Shown: piece by piece, positions 12,378 through 24,616 of the stretch
Layout of the letters: every line of letters begins with the position of its first letter
Position numbering within the stretch: the stretch's first letter is position 1
Assembly (NCBI GenBank): GCA_047495785.1
Contig: JBLDXI010000032.1
Location: forward strand, 3,286,001-3,350,000
Direction of reading: 5' to 3'
Length of the DNA stretch: 64,000 nucleotides
DNA from: Lepidodermella squamata
Lineage: Eukaryota; Gastrotricha
The notes under the pieces: model-generated
Told to the model about the DNA's origin: nothing
Database searches by the model: none
Seen by the model: the letters and a program-made list of their open reading frames with translations, nothing else
Position numbers and translations under genes: made by a program

Positions 12378-12656
12378 TTCAAAATAAATTTTATGACTGA
12401 AAATAGGAGTTTGTTTACTTCATATTTGAAGGTTATCTGAGGCAAGCTAAGATAACAAATTTGCTGAATTAGGTATTTCAGGAGCTGGTTTCCTGATAAA
12501 GAAAGCTATAGCGCTGGTTTCATATCGCTTTCACCAATAATTTGTGTTTTATCGCAGATTTATTTTCATTTTGCTTATTCACTATCATTTTTGTCATTGA
12601 ATGAATGCAAAACTTTTAATTAAAGACTTGTTTTTCAATCAAATTTCCTGATCCAG

Positions 12657-14999
12657 CTAATTGACCGAGCTCACAAGTCTAGCGTTAGCGTACATAGGTA
12701 AAAAAGATACCACCGTACTTGTGACGGCTGAGCTAATTATCAAACCAATAGCCGATATCATTTGCTGAGTCACGAAACTGCTGACAGTTATCAGAATTAA
12801 GATAGTCGCAACAAATAGCGACGCCATATTGCTAGCAGCTAACCCGAGAAATTTGACTTCGCGACAAACTTGCAGATCCTGTAATTTTTTCACGATCCTT
12901 TGCGTTTCATGGACGACGAAAAGAGTTATCAACATAGGGATCACTTGCAGGACAGCGATGATGCCTAACCAGACTAGGCCGTATTTGGCCGATAGACAAG
13001 TCGTTGCATGATGGGTGATGTAAGTATCGCTGCTTTGATCATAGACGTAATTCGAATCGATCTGAGCGTTAACTGGGGTTGGCAAGTCCATTGCAAACCA
13101 AATGAGAAGAACTAAGCAATTTACAGCGATTAGGAAACAGCAAATTAATGCAGTGAATTTTCTAGTTTTCCCCTTATTTTCGTAACCAGTGGATTTGATA
13201 ACAGATTTTTCCGAATTAAAAACCCTATTCGTAATAGTTCGAAACGATTTTGTCGCCGTGTTCTCTCGACTATGATGGTGAGCGTTTTTTCTCAAATAAA
13301 TTTCCTGAATTTTGCTCAATTTGTAAAAAATCGAAACTATCATCAGAGCGATGCCCAGTGTAGCGAAAACATAGCGTAGAGGGCATAAAAACGCAAGGTT
13401 CGAGGAGATATCACTCGCCATGGAAGCCGCTGCTGCATCGGCTAGAATACACCCAATCGACACGAAAAATGCGCTCCAGTTCGAGGATTTTCGAAGAAAA
13501 ATCAGACCGAGAACTGAAATTTTCACAGCCATTCCCAACCCAGCTACGGCATAGATCGGCCCTGAAATTGATATAGGAAAAACATCGGTGATTTTTTGGA
13601 ATTGTGGATAATCATTCGGAGTTTTCCCATCGAGCGTAGCCCATACAACTGGGTTCAAGATTTGAACCTCGTAATCTTTGTTATCCATAGAATTTCCATT
13701 AGGCTTCAATTTCACCTCAGCACAAGCTTTCACCCCGCCATTAGGTAGCCATTGTGTGACCAATTGCGGCTCGTCGTCTATTTCCAACCGTTGTGAATAA
13801 CGCAGGCGGCCTACTCTCATTCCGAAAATATCCATTAACGGTGCTGTTTCATTCGCAGCCATCGCGATTTCTTCCGGTGAAGTTGCGTAGTCCTTCAGGG
13901 TCAAATTTCGTTTTTGCAGCAGCTTTTCCGTTTGATCAAGAGTTAAAATTGCTTGAAGCATGACGTCGTAGTAGGAATCACGGCGCATGAAGTCGGGTGG
14001 AAGTTGCTTCACATCCGAAAGGTATCGGCTAGCCAGAATTTTATCGAACTCGAGGCGGCTTTGATTCAGCGAACTAATCCGATTTTCGTCGATAGACGAC
14101 GAAACAGCCCCCACGAAGAACGAATACTTCAGCTGTTCGAGAATAACTGATTTCAAACAAGTCGCCGTCAATTTTTCAGGCATTAATTTAGGGTCGAGGA
14201 AAGAAATTGACGGTAAGACGAAGACGTAATGCGAACCGGTGATGCCAAATTTGTAAAAATGGCAAAGAAAAACGTAGGTCGTTAATAGTTCCGAGACTTC
14301 AAGAACAATCACTCGAGCGTTGCTTTCTTTCAGAGCTTGAACAGCCAAATCATCCTCGGCTGTGAAAACTGAGTCGAATCGTATAATTGCCAGGTCGTTA
14401 TTAGCCGCGTCGAACATTTTCCGAGCCAAAAGTCCGCTGAACGAGCTGAGGACGTGGTTGAAAATCGCAATTTTTCTCCATTTTCCAATTTTAAGAATAA
14501 AAGCTAGCCGAGCGAAGATGATTGAATCGTTCGGCAAACGGGTTCGGTACAAATTTTTGTAGATTCGTCGATTGTTTGAGACTATCGGGGTAGCACAACC
14601 GGGTGATATTGCGACGACGTTCAGGTGATGATAGAGCGGAGCAGCGGCTAGACACCCTGCACTGTAACCACCGTTGATCACCACAGGGCTCATGTATAAA
14701 CCAGGCAGGTTTTCGTATTTTCGCTTGAATTCGACGATATTAGAAACAGATCGCATGCTATTGGGTCCTTCGTCCCTGAAAACGAGCTCGAGTTGATAAT
14801 CTGGTAGGATATCAGTCCTGTTGTTGACATGATCGATGATCAATTGATTGACGGCTTCTGAAATCGTGCTAACCCCACCATCGACTACTATTGATGAGAG
14901 TAGCGCTAAACGGTACTTTTTATTCAGGCCAGATACCGACTCGAAACTTATGGCTAGAACCAATATTATCGTTGTTTTAGTTAGGCTGGTCATTTTCAA
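12657..14999 (-). CDS. GABA-B-like class C GPCR, single exon
   Basis: One uninterrupted 780-residue frame. A signal peptide (about 1-24) precedes a periplasmic-binding-like Venus-flytrap domain to about residue 470 (SPVVINGGYSAGCLAAAPL, then AISPGCATPI). Seven membrane segments follow, seen as AVAGLGMAVKISVLGLIFL, WSAFFVSIGCILADAAA, a third with YVFATLGIALMIVSIFYKL, LICCFLIAVNCLVLLIWF, LVWLGIIAVLQVIPMLITL, SLFVATILILITVSSF and IGLIISSAVTSTVVSFL. The layout lacks the cysteine-rich linker of glutamate-type receptors and so best fits the GABA-B branch. It sits between two TRPM genes on the same strand. The absence of introns is odd beside its neighbours and its intron-bearing paralog at 26947-29435. 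The ligand is unknown. Confidence 0.8.
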   Translation of the reverse strand: MKMTSLTKTTIILVLAISFESVSGLNKKYRLALLSSIVVDGGVSTISEAVNQLIIDHVNNRTDILPDYQLELVFRDEGPNSMRSVSNIVEFKRKYENLPGLYMSPVVINGGYSAGCLAAAPLYHHLNVVAISPGCATPIVSNNRRIYKNLYRTRLPNDSIIFARLAFILKIGKWRKIAIFNHVLSSFSGLLARKMFDAANNDLAIIRFDSVFTAEDDLAVQALKESNARVIVLEVSELLTTYVFLCHFYKFGITGSHYVFVLPSISFLDPKLMPEKLTATCLKSVILEQLKYSFFVGAVSSSIDENRISSLNQSRLEFDKILASRYLSDVKQLPPDFMRRDSYYDVMLQAILTLDQTEKLLQKRNLTLKDYATSPEEIAMAANETAPLMDIFGMRVGRLRYSQRLEIDDEPQLVTQWLPNGGVKACAEVKLKPNGNSMDNKDYEVQILNPVVWATLDGKTPNDYPQFQKITDVFPISISGPIYAVAGLGMAVKISVLGLIFLRKSSNWSAFFVSIGCILADAAAASMASDISSNLAFLCPLRYVFATLGIALMIVSIFYKLSKIQEIYLRKNAHHHSRENTATKSFRTITNRVFNSEKSVIKSTGYENKGKTRKFTALICCFLIAVNCLVLLIWFAMDLPTPVNAQIDSNYVYDQSSDTYITHHATTCLSAKYGLVWLGIIAVLQVIPMLITLFVVHETQRIVKKLQDLQVCREVKFLGLAASNMASLFVATILILITVSSFVTQQMISAIGLIISSAVTSTVVSFLPMYANARLVSSVN

Positions 15000-15376
15000 T
15001 AAAAATAACAGATCTTTCCAGGATCTTACTCTTTTACTCGTCTTTTATACCATGGGCAACGTACTTCCGAAATTGAATCCGGCTAATTCAAAGAAATTCC
15101 TAAGGATATAAATATCGCGTTCCTCAACCCTTCTTTCCGTGACATTCATGTCAGAAAAGAGAGGAAGGCGGGGGTGAATTGTGCTAAATCACACTAAATC
15201 GCTATCAGGACCAGGACCGGCGTCGATTTCCAGCTTCAGTTCAGCCCTTTATTAGTATGAAAATTCAAAGTGGACGAATATCGGAGTTAAAAATGGCTTG
15301 TTAGCCCACTCATGACTTCATGTCCACTAGATTGAAATACAGCACCTTCGTGTCAATGGGGTATGTCGTAGATTTA
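15000..15376. other. Intergenic spacer upstream of the receptor gene
   Basis: This 377-bp stretch separates the start of the GABA-B-like receptor gene (14999) from the stop of the second TRPM gene (15377), both on the minus strand. It must hold the receptor promoter and the TRPM 3' end. I see no gene, repeat or clear motif in it. Confidence 0.6.
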
Positions 15377-18300
15377 TTACTCAGCGATGGTTTCTGATAC
15401 TTTGCCTGTTTTTTCCTCGCAAAGAACTTTGTTTGCCACACTCTGTTCAATCAGGTCAAGCCGCGTGTACTCAGGGCCATTTTGATCAAGGTAGACTTCT
15501 GAAAAACAGGAAACGATTAACGGCGGTTGAACTAATTTGCCGCTCAACTTACTCAATTCGCAGTTGATCTTTTTCATACCCCGTCGTTTCGTGAGTCTTA
15601 GAACGAAAAAAATAGCGTCATAAACAATTCGAACAATGCTCAAAGGAGCTGGCAATAACAGTTTGTAATAGTGACTAGTAACAATTCGATAATAGCTGAA
15701 ACTCCACATCAACGTCGCGTCCGACCGCGTTTCCTCCACCTTAATCGACAACATGGCGATCAACATGTTCAACAGCATGATGTTGGTAAGGAAAATATAG
15801 ACAATCAGCAGCATAACAGCGACTAGATGATAATGCTTGCCCTCAGAGTCGCTTCGAATTATCAAATTAGCGAGGAAAGATGAGCTGTTAAGGTGGGTTT
15901 CGTTGTAGTAGACACTTTCAACATCTTCACGGCTAGTTTCCAACCCGACCCCGGCCAAGTTCCACCATCTGACATACAGGACCTGGAGTAGGATTGCGAA
16001 GAAATCGCCGACATCTCCGACTTCTTGCTTCGGGTTCAGTAGAGCGTGAATTGACACGGAAAACGCGAACAGTAGAATTATGTAAATTATCAAGAAAAAG
16101 ACCAGTTCCTGGACCTGTAAAAGAGATTTTAGAATTTTTAATAAATATTTTCCAAACTATACCATTTTGAAGAGGGTCATGACCTTGGGACCAAGCGCTT
16201 CGATGACGTAGAGAAATCGTAGCGAATTTATCCAGAAAATGAGGCACGAAAGCGCGTATGAAGTGTGGGCTAACGCGTACATTTCATTCGGTAAGATGCA
16301 CCTCAGGGCTATTGAAATCAACGTGAAAATAACAGCGACGGCGCTGATCATTCCGCTAGAATCTGACGAAAATGACTCGTTGATTTGATCGAAGGTCTGG
16401 GTCTCTTTCGAAAAGCTCTGAAAACAACGAATTTCGCAAAACGTAATTCTGGGTCGGATTCAGGACTAACCGAGTGGACTTCTTCAAGGAAGAGGCAGAT
16501 AGACCAGACCCAAATCACAACTTCCGTCGCGCTGATAGGCTCGGCATAGGATGTTAAAATGAAGTAGGTGAAAATCAGAAGGAAGACAATCATGGCAAGC
16601 TATAAACAAATGTTTACAAGTTTTCTCAAAAAGTTTAATTCGTGAGCTTACAAAATGGAACATAAATTTGACCATTGGCGCTGAATAGATGAATCTCAAA
16701 GCCTTGCCAGCTGATATGGCATTTCTAGGCAAATGGCGGCGCTTCCTACAGTGGTACAGAATGTAGGGTTCCAACAGGGTTGCTTCATTTTTAAGGCTGA
16801 TATTGCACGTTTCGTCATCACTGTCGTCTTCAGCAGTAGCCGTACTTGCCATAGCTTGTCTGGACATGACAGACGCGGTCGGGCGTTTTCGAAGCAAATT
16901 GTCGGCCCTGCAATCAGCAGTGTCTTCGTTGAAAATAGCTGACTCTACGTCGTGCTGACTATTACTCCTAACAACGACGCTGCCAGTCAGCTTTACATGG
17001 GTATGTTTTGCTTTGTAGTCCGTGGTATCAGGGGAAAATTGCATTTTCATCACAAAAAGCCAAGTCAATATTGGGAAAAGGGCCACGAAATAGACCTAAA
17101 GGAAAAAATATCGAAATATTTATAAAAATATTAAATTAAAATTTAGTTTGAAACTTGAATTATAAAATTTAATGAAATTTTAATATTATTAAAATTTTCA
17201 AACTAAATTTTAATTTAATATTTTTGAGAATTTAATTGAGAATTAATTTGAGAATTTAAAATTCTCAAATTTAAAATTTAAAATTCTCAAATTCTCAAAT
17301 TGAATTTCAAAGTTTTAAAATTCTCACAAGAGTATCAGGCGTGATGGATGCTATCCTTCCGTACCAAACCGAGTTGAGCTTAGCTTGAACAGCCGAATGG
17401 GCAATGAATGGCTTCTCGCGTCCATAAAAAGCCATATCCAGAACCGTTTTGCCCTGCCACATGCTCAGACTGCGGGTCAGCATTTTCAACGTAATTTCAG
17501 GCTTCGTGTCGTAAGCTTTCGTCAGAGTTGCAAGAGTCCTATCTCGCCAAGTGCTGCGGAAATTTAATGGTAAAATATCGATTCGATTTAGCATATTCTT
17601 ACTTGGCGATTGACAGATACTCCTCGGCTAAATCATGCATATCGAGCCGATGAGCGTGCTCACCCAACCGTTTCAAGAAAATTGTGCCGCTTAAGGCTGT
17701 TCCAATGTGTTCAGTCGACTCGCGCCAGACTAACTCGGCGAACTGAGACCGTCTCAGCAATAGGCTGAACAGAAAAATATCGCGAAGTTTTGTCGAATAT
17801 TCTGTCGATTTGAGGTAAGGACTAGATTCAACACCCTGACTCTGGCGTCGTCTCATCCTTGAAGATCGGCTCAAAATTGAAGACGGCCGAGGTAGGACGG
17901 AAGATCGGCGAGATTTTCGGGCTATAGCTAGGAGACGAGGGAAAAGAGGCGGATTGGCTTCGATAGCAGCTATTTCGTCCTCTTGGAAGGGGTTCGCCAG
18001 GATGCACCCCATGATTTCGGACAGAGCATCGCCGATTCGCTTTGCCAAATATCGCTTCGATCTCATCGATTTTTCCGCTAAATCCTCGGCTAGCTATAGA
18101 ATTAATAGTATTTTTCCCATGAAATAGCTTATTAAAATAATTTTACCGTATTTTTCAGCAACAGGCAGCTGAAAAAGCTCACAACAGCTCTCGACGCCTT
18201 CACTGATCGAGTGATGAATATCTAAAAGAATTTAATTTAAATTACAACCTTAAAAAACGGAATCTAACTCACGTTTGAGTAAAAATCGAGCATTTCTTCG

Positions 18301-20629
18301 CGGCAAAAGTAGGTGTTCAAATCGACTACGTCGTATTCGAGAAGCAGTTCGAAAAAGCTGCTTTGACCCATTTGAATAGCCCTAGCCATGCAGCGTTTCG
18401 GGTCGACGAATTCATTCAACATGGCGTGTTTGTCCTGTGAGCTTTTTTGCAATATCGAATGAGCTATTTCATTCTGGTTCCACTGCTGGGCAAGGGTGAA
18501 TAGCGATACAAGCGCCCTTGGGTCCTGCGATTTAGCCTTGAATATCGCCTTTAAAATTGCCTCGTCCAACGGGTCCGTGGATGCTGATTTTGATGCGAAA
18601 ATATTGACTATAGTGATCTGAAAACACGCAAATTAAATTAAAAAAATATTAAAAAAAATGCAAACCAATTTTAGGTCGTTGAGGCATCTCCGCAGTGACT
18701 CGGCTGTGAGTTGAACAATAGCAGGGTCGGAATAAAATTTGGGGCCAAGTAATTTAGCCATTGAAGGGTGACTTTTGACCTTCTCATCAAAATCGGGCGG
18801 GAACAAACTGTCATTGAGAGTTATTGAATTCTGAAAAATTTAGCCAATATCGACTTACTCAGAGCTGCCTGAGACCGTAGTCGAACTGCCCAAGAAACCT
18901 TCTGATGACCCACTTTCTAAAAGCTCGTAAGCATAAGCCAGTAAATCAGCCGCTCCTAATAAATTTTCCAAGAATTCAGTCTGGGATTGTTATCAAATAA
19001 GAGAAAATTACCTCCGAAACCAGGTAAAACCACAACAGGTCGCTTTAGGCCCTCAGTGTGTTCAGCACTACGTTTAGTCTTGGTATCGCCGCCAACACTG
19101 ACTTCAACCGTTTTCAGGGTATTAATACCGCCGCCGATAACCATTAAAACTAGGGGCGTCGAGCTGTTATTGTCATTCGATGCCGTTGATCCGACAGTTC
19201 GAAGCTCTTTCGCCGATAAATACGCCGTTAATTCAGCTCGAAAATTAATTTCCTCGCCGAAACGTTTCTCCCGCCCGTTGTCGATGAGCAGGAAATAATT
19301 ATGACCCGGGTCTATCGGTGAATAGCCGCCGACTCGGCCGCAATTGACGTAGTAGTCTTTAGGTTGCAGAGCAGCTTCTTCGCTTGAATTAACCATATTT
19401 TCGCGCTCGTCGACAATGCCCCAACTTGCGACGCCGATGCACGTGAGTTTCTGATCAGGGTGACTCATGTGGTATTTACTCACGGCCTCGCCAACCAGCG
19501 CCATTACACCGCAATTTGTCCCACCCGTCATCAGCCAAGCGTTGGCACTTTTCACAGCCTGTATGAGGCCTTCGTTAAATTTTTGGACAACTTGCTTGTC
19601 CACATGCGGCAAATCTTGAGCGAAGCCTGTGAAAAATATATTTTTAAATTTTGAATTAATTTTTATTATACAGCGTGTCCCAGAAAAGCTGCGCGATTAT
19701 TTTTTCAATTGTGCAACATTTTGTAGGAAATTCAAATAATTTTATTGAATTAAATCTCCCGAGAGATTATTCTATCTTTTACCCGCGATTTAACCAAAAA
19801 CTCGGAAAACCCCAATGGTAACTGGTTCTTTAATTTTCGGTATTATTTTACCCGGTTGGGCCACATTTCTCCGGACAAGCGACAAACTTAAAAACTATTC
19901 TCGTGATTTTTTGGATTTTTTTCTAAATTTTTCTGGCTAATAGAAGTGACTCCGACTCTCATTTTAGAGTTTCTAAACACGCTGTATTTATAATTGTTTG
20001 ATATAATTTCTATTTTTTTTGCGAAATTACCTGTGACTTCAATGATGAGCTGTGGCCTTGGCATTTTCCAGTGGAAAGTCATTAGATAGTATAAGTTTTC
20101 CTTGTAATCACTATCGCCTAAAATGCCTTGCAGTCGAAGGTATTTCGCCCTGGCGTTGTGAGCAATCGATTTCGGCTTCACATTTTCGCCCGGCTTGAAG
20201 GCAATCTCGCCAAAACTGTCGCATGGATACTCATCGGTATCGTTCAGGGTGGTCCAGGCACGATCTCGTCTAGGCGGCTCAAGACTAGCGGCTTCATTAG
20301 CATCGGCGTGAAGCGAATCCGAGTCGGCATTCGAATTTCTAGCCTCCTTAACTTGCCGCCTAATTGCATTTATTGACAAATTGCCGTGATTTTCATCTGG
20401 CGTCACCAAATTATTCTCACGGTGCCAATCAATTGATTTACCGCAAACACAATCTGTTCTGAAAAAAATTAGGAATTTTTTATTGATTTTAAGGTGGATT
20501 TTAGAAATCATACTTTTCAAGCTTTCCGCATTTCTGTTTCTCCTCTTCCCATTTCACTTGCGAATAACGCAAGCATCGCCGTAGTTTGAAATTCTTCCGA
20601 ATAAAATCAGCCTCATCCTGAGTCGTCAT
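15377..20629 (-). CDS. TRPM-family cation channel 2
   Basis: Fourteen exons: 20514-20629, 20031-20458, 19012-19626, 18859-18955, 18666-18807, 18273-18617, 18147-18221, 17603-18093, 17328-17553, 16652-17095, 16471-16599, 16163-16417, 15553-16114 and 15377-15498. They sum to 1348 residues in frame. The N-terminus carries the TRPM C-x-C-G...W-H signature (TDCVCGKSIDWH) and the SLOG region (QLIIEVTG, WLMTGGTNCGVMALVGEA, GVASWGIVDERE, LVLMVIGGGINTL). S1-S6 and the TRP-box-like LLLPAPLSIVRIVYD are clear; there is no kinase or NUDIX tail. Intron positions largely match TRPM1. The intron at 15499-15552 (54 nt) is stop-free and a multiple of three, so it could be retained without breaking the frame. 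The intron at 18808-18858 was placed by its 51-nt size and phase. Confidence 0.88.
17128..17221. repeat. AT-rich hairpin inside a TRPM2 intron
   Basis: Two 26-nt arms (17128-17153 and 17196-17221) are exact reverse complements containing AAATTTAGTTTGAAA and its complement. The rest of the 232-nt intron is reiterated AATTCTCAAATTTAAAA-type sequence. It is probably slippage-derived or a decayed insert. Confidence 0.7.
19669..19986. mobile_element. MITE-like element in a TRPM2 intron
   Basis: The left end TACAGCGTGTCCCAGAA and right end AACACGCTGTA are inverted and flanked by TA. The interior resembles the element at 9321-9690 (GCGCGATTATTTTTTC region, GTGACTCCGACTCTCATTTT). It accounts for most of the 404-nt intron 19627-20030. 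Confidence 0.65.
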
Positions 20630-20937
20630 TCCCCTTAGTTATTAAGGTGGTTTCTTAATGAAAATACGAGCATATTAGGTCCGGGTTGTAGTCGGTATTT
20701 AGTTATGCATGATAAACTGCGATATGGAAGACCATAGAATGGGGGTGCGATAAGGCCTTACAGTTATTACGGCTAGCCACGCTCAGACGCCTCCGACTTT
20801 TTATTGACACAAACGCCATGAATAAAATTACAGGAATTTCTTGTATAATCGTTTAGTACCTTGTTTTATTCAAACTATATACTATTTTCACGACCTAAAA
20901 ATCACAAATTGTCTATTATTGAGTTAATTTCAAGGCT
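20630..20937. other. Spacer between TRPM2 start and GalNAc-T-like 3' end
   Basis: This 308-bp stretch should hold the promoter of TRPM2 and the 3' untranslated region of the gene upstream on the same strand. No reading frame or clear motif is supported. Confidence 0.6.
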
Positions 20938-23007
20938 TCATATGACGTCTGAGAACGAAAATTGCGCCCACCAATCTGCGGGTAGAATTTTCTCGCAGTC
21001 CATGCTCATCAGGATTTGTTTCGGCTGCTGTTCATTCGGGTCTGTGGCCTGGGTCAGACAACGACCTTTGACGCCCTGTGACTCGATAACCCCACTCAGG
21101 GTCATTGTCCACTTTTGCCGGTCATTGTGCGAGTCGCATTTCGAAACAAGGATGTAGCCTCTTTTCGGCGGCATTTCGAGGCAACGGCCGTCTAACAGCG
21201 CGATGAAACCGTTCTCTTGATGCAGGAAAAACTGAAAAAAATCGAGAAAATATTAAAATTTCAAAAAAATAAAAGAACTTGCGTTCGATTTTGAAAATTC
21301 AGAATCGCAGGGTGTGCTTAGCAGATGAGAGCCACCATCAGGATCAGCCTCGAAGCAAACGTGACCGTAAGACGCTAGCCGGCCGGTCTGGAATCTGCCC
21401 AAATTCAGCAGGTTTTCACTGCCACCGGTCATCGGCAAGAATTCTTTGAACGATTTGCAGTTGCTGAAAAGCGACGGGTTCTCTTTGTTAGCTTCAATCA
21501 CGCCAACATCTGGCAGGCCAAGTTTGTGGAAAGCAGCTTTCCGATGAGCTGAATCGTCCAACCACGTGATGATAAGGCGATTTTTCGTCGCCAAACTCAT
21601 CTCCGGGTCGAATTCGGCGCGGTCGTAGACAGACTGCGAGGCGACGCGGGCGCACTCAGCCGTGACAATGTGACCCGGCCGGTCATCGCCGTTGGTCAAA
21701 CACCGCCACGCAAAGTGGGCCAGATCAAGAGTTGTAGCGTCACGAAGCCGCTCTTGGCCGATATGTTCGAGAAAAGCGCGCCAGCCGGGCGAGTGGCTGT
21801 TCACGGCGAAAGCGTCCGGCAAAAACATTGGGCTAATATTTTCGTATGAGACATTCCATTTACCCGGATACGATTGAATAAACGGCTAAAATGAAAAAAT
21901 AGATTTTCACTTAAAAAAAAATTTTAAAATTTTTTTTAAAAATTAGCCAATAAGCAAATTAAAAAATGTTGCTTCTTATTGCTAGAAAATTAATAAAATC
22001 TTTCAACTAATTAATTTAAATTAATTAATTAATATGGGGTGCCAGCAGTATTTTCCCAATTTCCCCCATTTAACAGTAGTTTCACCCGAAATTGTCCTTA
22101 CCGGGTAGAATTGTGGTTTCATATCGATACCGGCATGTAGTTGGTTAAAATTAGGCTGCCTCTCCAGGAGGAGCGATCCGTTGTAGTCGGCTCGGAGTCG
22201 ATCGAAGTACGGCACTGAAATGAACGCATTGTCGCCATCAGTCGCTGGCGATCGAACTATCGGCCACAGCAAGTGCTCCAACCAGGCCGCATTACACTCA
22301 AGACCCGAGTGTAGAAACACCAAAAATTCGCCAGTCGCGTATTTCGACGCAGCTTCAATCATTTCGGCAAATAAAGTGCGTTTCACGGCAGATTTCGTTG
22401 AAACTAGCCGGAATGAGAAGCTAGTTGATTGACTGAGCTGACCAAAAAATTCCCTGTGGTTCTGGGTTCCGACATTTTCGTTAACCAGAACCAGTATTTC
22501 CATCTTTTTCGATAAATGGCTTGTCGTGAGGAGCAGACTTGACACTGTCAACTCGTAATCGTCAATCGTCGAATGACTCGGGTCTGGGACTAAAATCACG
22601 CTGATTTTCGAGTTGAATTGCGAGTTGAACGTTGACAACACGTTGTAAGTCGCCAGGTTTTCACATTCAAACGGCAGGCTGAGGATAGCAGGGTGAATCA
22701 ACTGGTCCAAATCGACGCCTAAAATCGTTTTCAGAGCTTCATCATTCGCCGCGATATCGTGGTCATGTTGCGGCATTTCAGGGATCGTCGACGACTTTTG
22801 AAGGCCGTAGTTGAGCCAGAAGAAGAACACGAAAACCAGGACGCCGAGGCATGTTAGCGAGAGCAAATTTCGAGCGAGGCTTGCGTGGAAACGGCGCCGC
22901 CTTGTCGCGACTTCTTTCATGCGAGACGCGAGAAAATTCGCGTTGAATCGCGATGCGCTAAACGGCTGGCGGTGGTCAGTTGTGAAAATGAACGGCATTT
23001 TTTCCAC
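20938..23007 (-). CDS. GalNAc-transferase-like protein with ricin-type lectin domain, probably inactive
   Basis: Three exons (22102-23007, 21283-21885, 20938-21231) encode 600 residues, the usual size of polypeptide GalNAc-transferases. A type II membrane anchor at residues 48-67 places it in the Golgi lumen. The GT-A fold shows as FLVFLHSGLECNAAWLEHLL near residue 230. Active family members have D-S-H where this has H-S-G (233-235), so the metal-binding triad is absent. The second motif is also degraded: where active enzymes read W-G-G-E-N and then a V-W-x-C-G-G stretch, this has FAWRCLTNG. The C-terminal third is a ricin-B-like lectin domain (DGRCLEMPP, CDSHNDRQKWTM). The second intron is GC-AG (21232-21282); the GT alternative breaks the lectin frame. 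Likely a glycan-binding pseudoenzyme, by inference. Confidence 0.75.
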
Positions 23008-23209
23008 AAATTCAACTGAAATTTGAAAATGAACGCTCTTGCTCGATCGATGATATTGGCACGCGTTTTAGAGAAAAGCGTGTAAATTCAGTCATGCGTG
23101 AAAAATATATTTCTATGAATGAAACTAGAATTCACACACGAAGACTTGAAATTACTCCAATTTTATTTCGTATATTCTTATTGTTTACAAATCAAATAAA
23201 TTCTAGATT

Positions 23210-24541
23210 TCAGCTCGGCATATTCGCTGCCAGTCGACCCAGTAAATATTCGGTTGATCTGAAAGTTGAAATTGAATAAAAATTCGAAAATAATAAAAAT
23301 AAAATACCCGCATGCTTGAAGTATGCGTTTTAAGGCGTCGTTCAAAGCTGAAGTCGCATTTGCATCTCGATTTATAGATCTTTTCACAAAATTTTGAGGA
23401 TGAAGCCAGGTCATCTCAAGACTTTTCCTTAGTGAATTACTGTCGGAAAACGAGGATTCAATGTGACCAGGTTTGATTAGAATTTTAGCCTCGGGTACAA
23501 CCACCACTTTCGCGTTGGGCAAACAACGCCAAACGTACTGAGAAACATCGATAGGAAGCGCTTCATCGCCCAAATATTTCAAGAATTCGGTCACATTCTG
23601 CCAGGAATTGAGGCCTCTGTTAATAGCGAACATTGATTCGCCCACAAAATTGATTGCCGGAGATTCACGTTTAGCAACATAAAGAATTTCCTGAAAACAA
23701 ATAATAATTAAAATAAAAATAATAATAATAATAATAAAATATTAAAAAATACCGTGAATTTTAAAACTTGGGGCTGAAATTTTTTGCCCGCTAGAGCGCT
23801 GAGGAACCACGCCGAAATATTTATCGAAGAAGAAACCAGCTCTTTGGACAATAAAGGGGTACTAATAATGACTTCATCCTGCGGTCTGACAAGAGGCCAC
23901 AATAGATTTTCAAGCCATCCACAGCCGAGTCGAACAGTATCACCGCAGGGTGGCATGAAAACAACCAAGTCGTCAGAATCAGGTAGGGTGTCCAAAGCGT
24001 CGAGAAATTTCAAAAATCGCATGTCAACCGATGGTCTCACTTTGACGGTTTCGATAGCGTCGAAATCATGTGGGTAGTGCTTACTCGGGTCGAAAAAATT
24101 AGCCAGTGGTCCTTCCAAGGCGAAGACGTATTCGATACGGTGGAAAACCCGGCTGCCAACTGTCCTGCGGATCTGTTCAACCAAAGGCCGATAGCAGCTC
24201 GCGTGATTTTCGAGCTCAATTAGGAAAAATATTCGAATTTTGACATCAAGGTTTTCGATAATGTCAGCTAGTTGATCGGCTTTATCGGTGTTGAGATCAG
24301 ATTCGGAGCATGAATTAAATTCTTGAGAGATAGGTTCCGAAATCAATTCACCCGCTTGGTCGACTTGGTCAGGCGGGGAGACAACGAAAATTGCGGTTAA
24401 AAATAGGCAAATTAAAATTAAAATTACGACGCAACACGAAATTATTGAGAGCGTAGCCTTGCTTCGACTCTTGCTTCGAAGCCTGGCATCAACTTTAGAG
24501 CCAGAAAGGTCTGCGGGAATTAATTTCTCGTAATTCAGCAT
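23210..24541 (-). CDS. GalNAc-transferase-like protein without lectin domain, probably inactive
   Basis: Three exons (23753-24541, 23308-23690, 23210-23258) give 406 residues. A basic N-terminus precedes a membrane anchor at about 30-54, so this is a type II protein. The segment CGWLENLLWPLVRP aligns with CNAAWLEHLLWPIVRS of the neighbouring gene, and YVWRCLPNAKVVVVPEAK aligns with its FAWRCL region. The position of the catalytic D-x-H is occupied by P-P-C, so no activity is expected. The protein stops after the transferase fold, and the ricin-like domain found in its neighbour is missing. It lies head-to-tail with that paralog, about 200 bp upstream of it. The first splice site, in an AT-rich ATTATT repeat, is less certain. 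Confidence 0.68.
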
Positions 24542-24616
24542 TTTTCGAATAACCTCAAAACATGATAACGAGGGTTACAAAAAGATTTTTTACTAAATTA
24601 AAGCACGCGTTTAATT

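Noticed and set aside
17128-17327. AT-rich intron as a regulatory RNA
   Set aside because: The hairpin is made of simple AT repeats and has no conserved counterpart in the TRPM1 intron.
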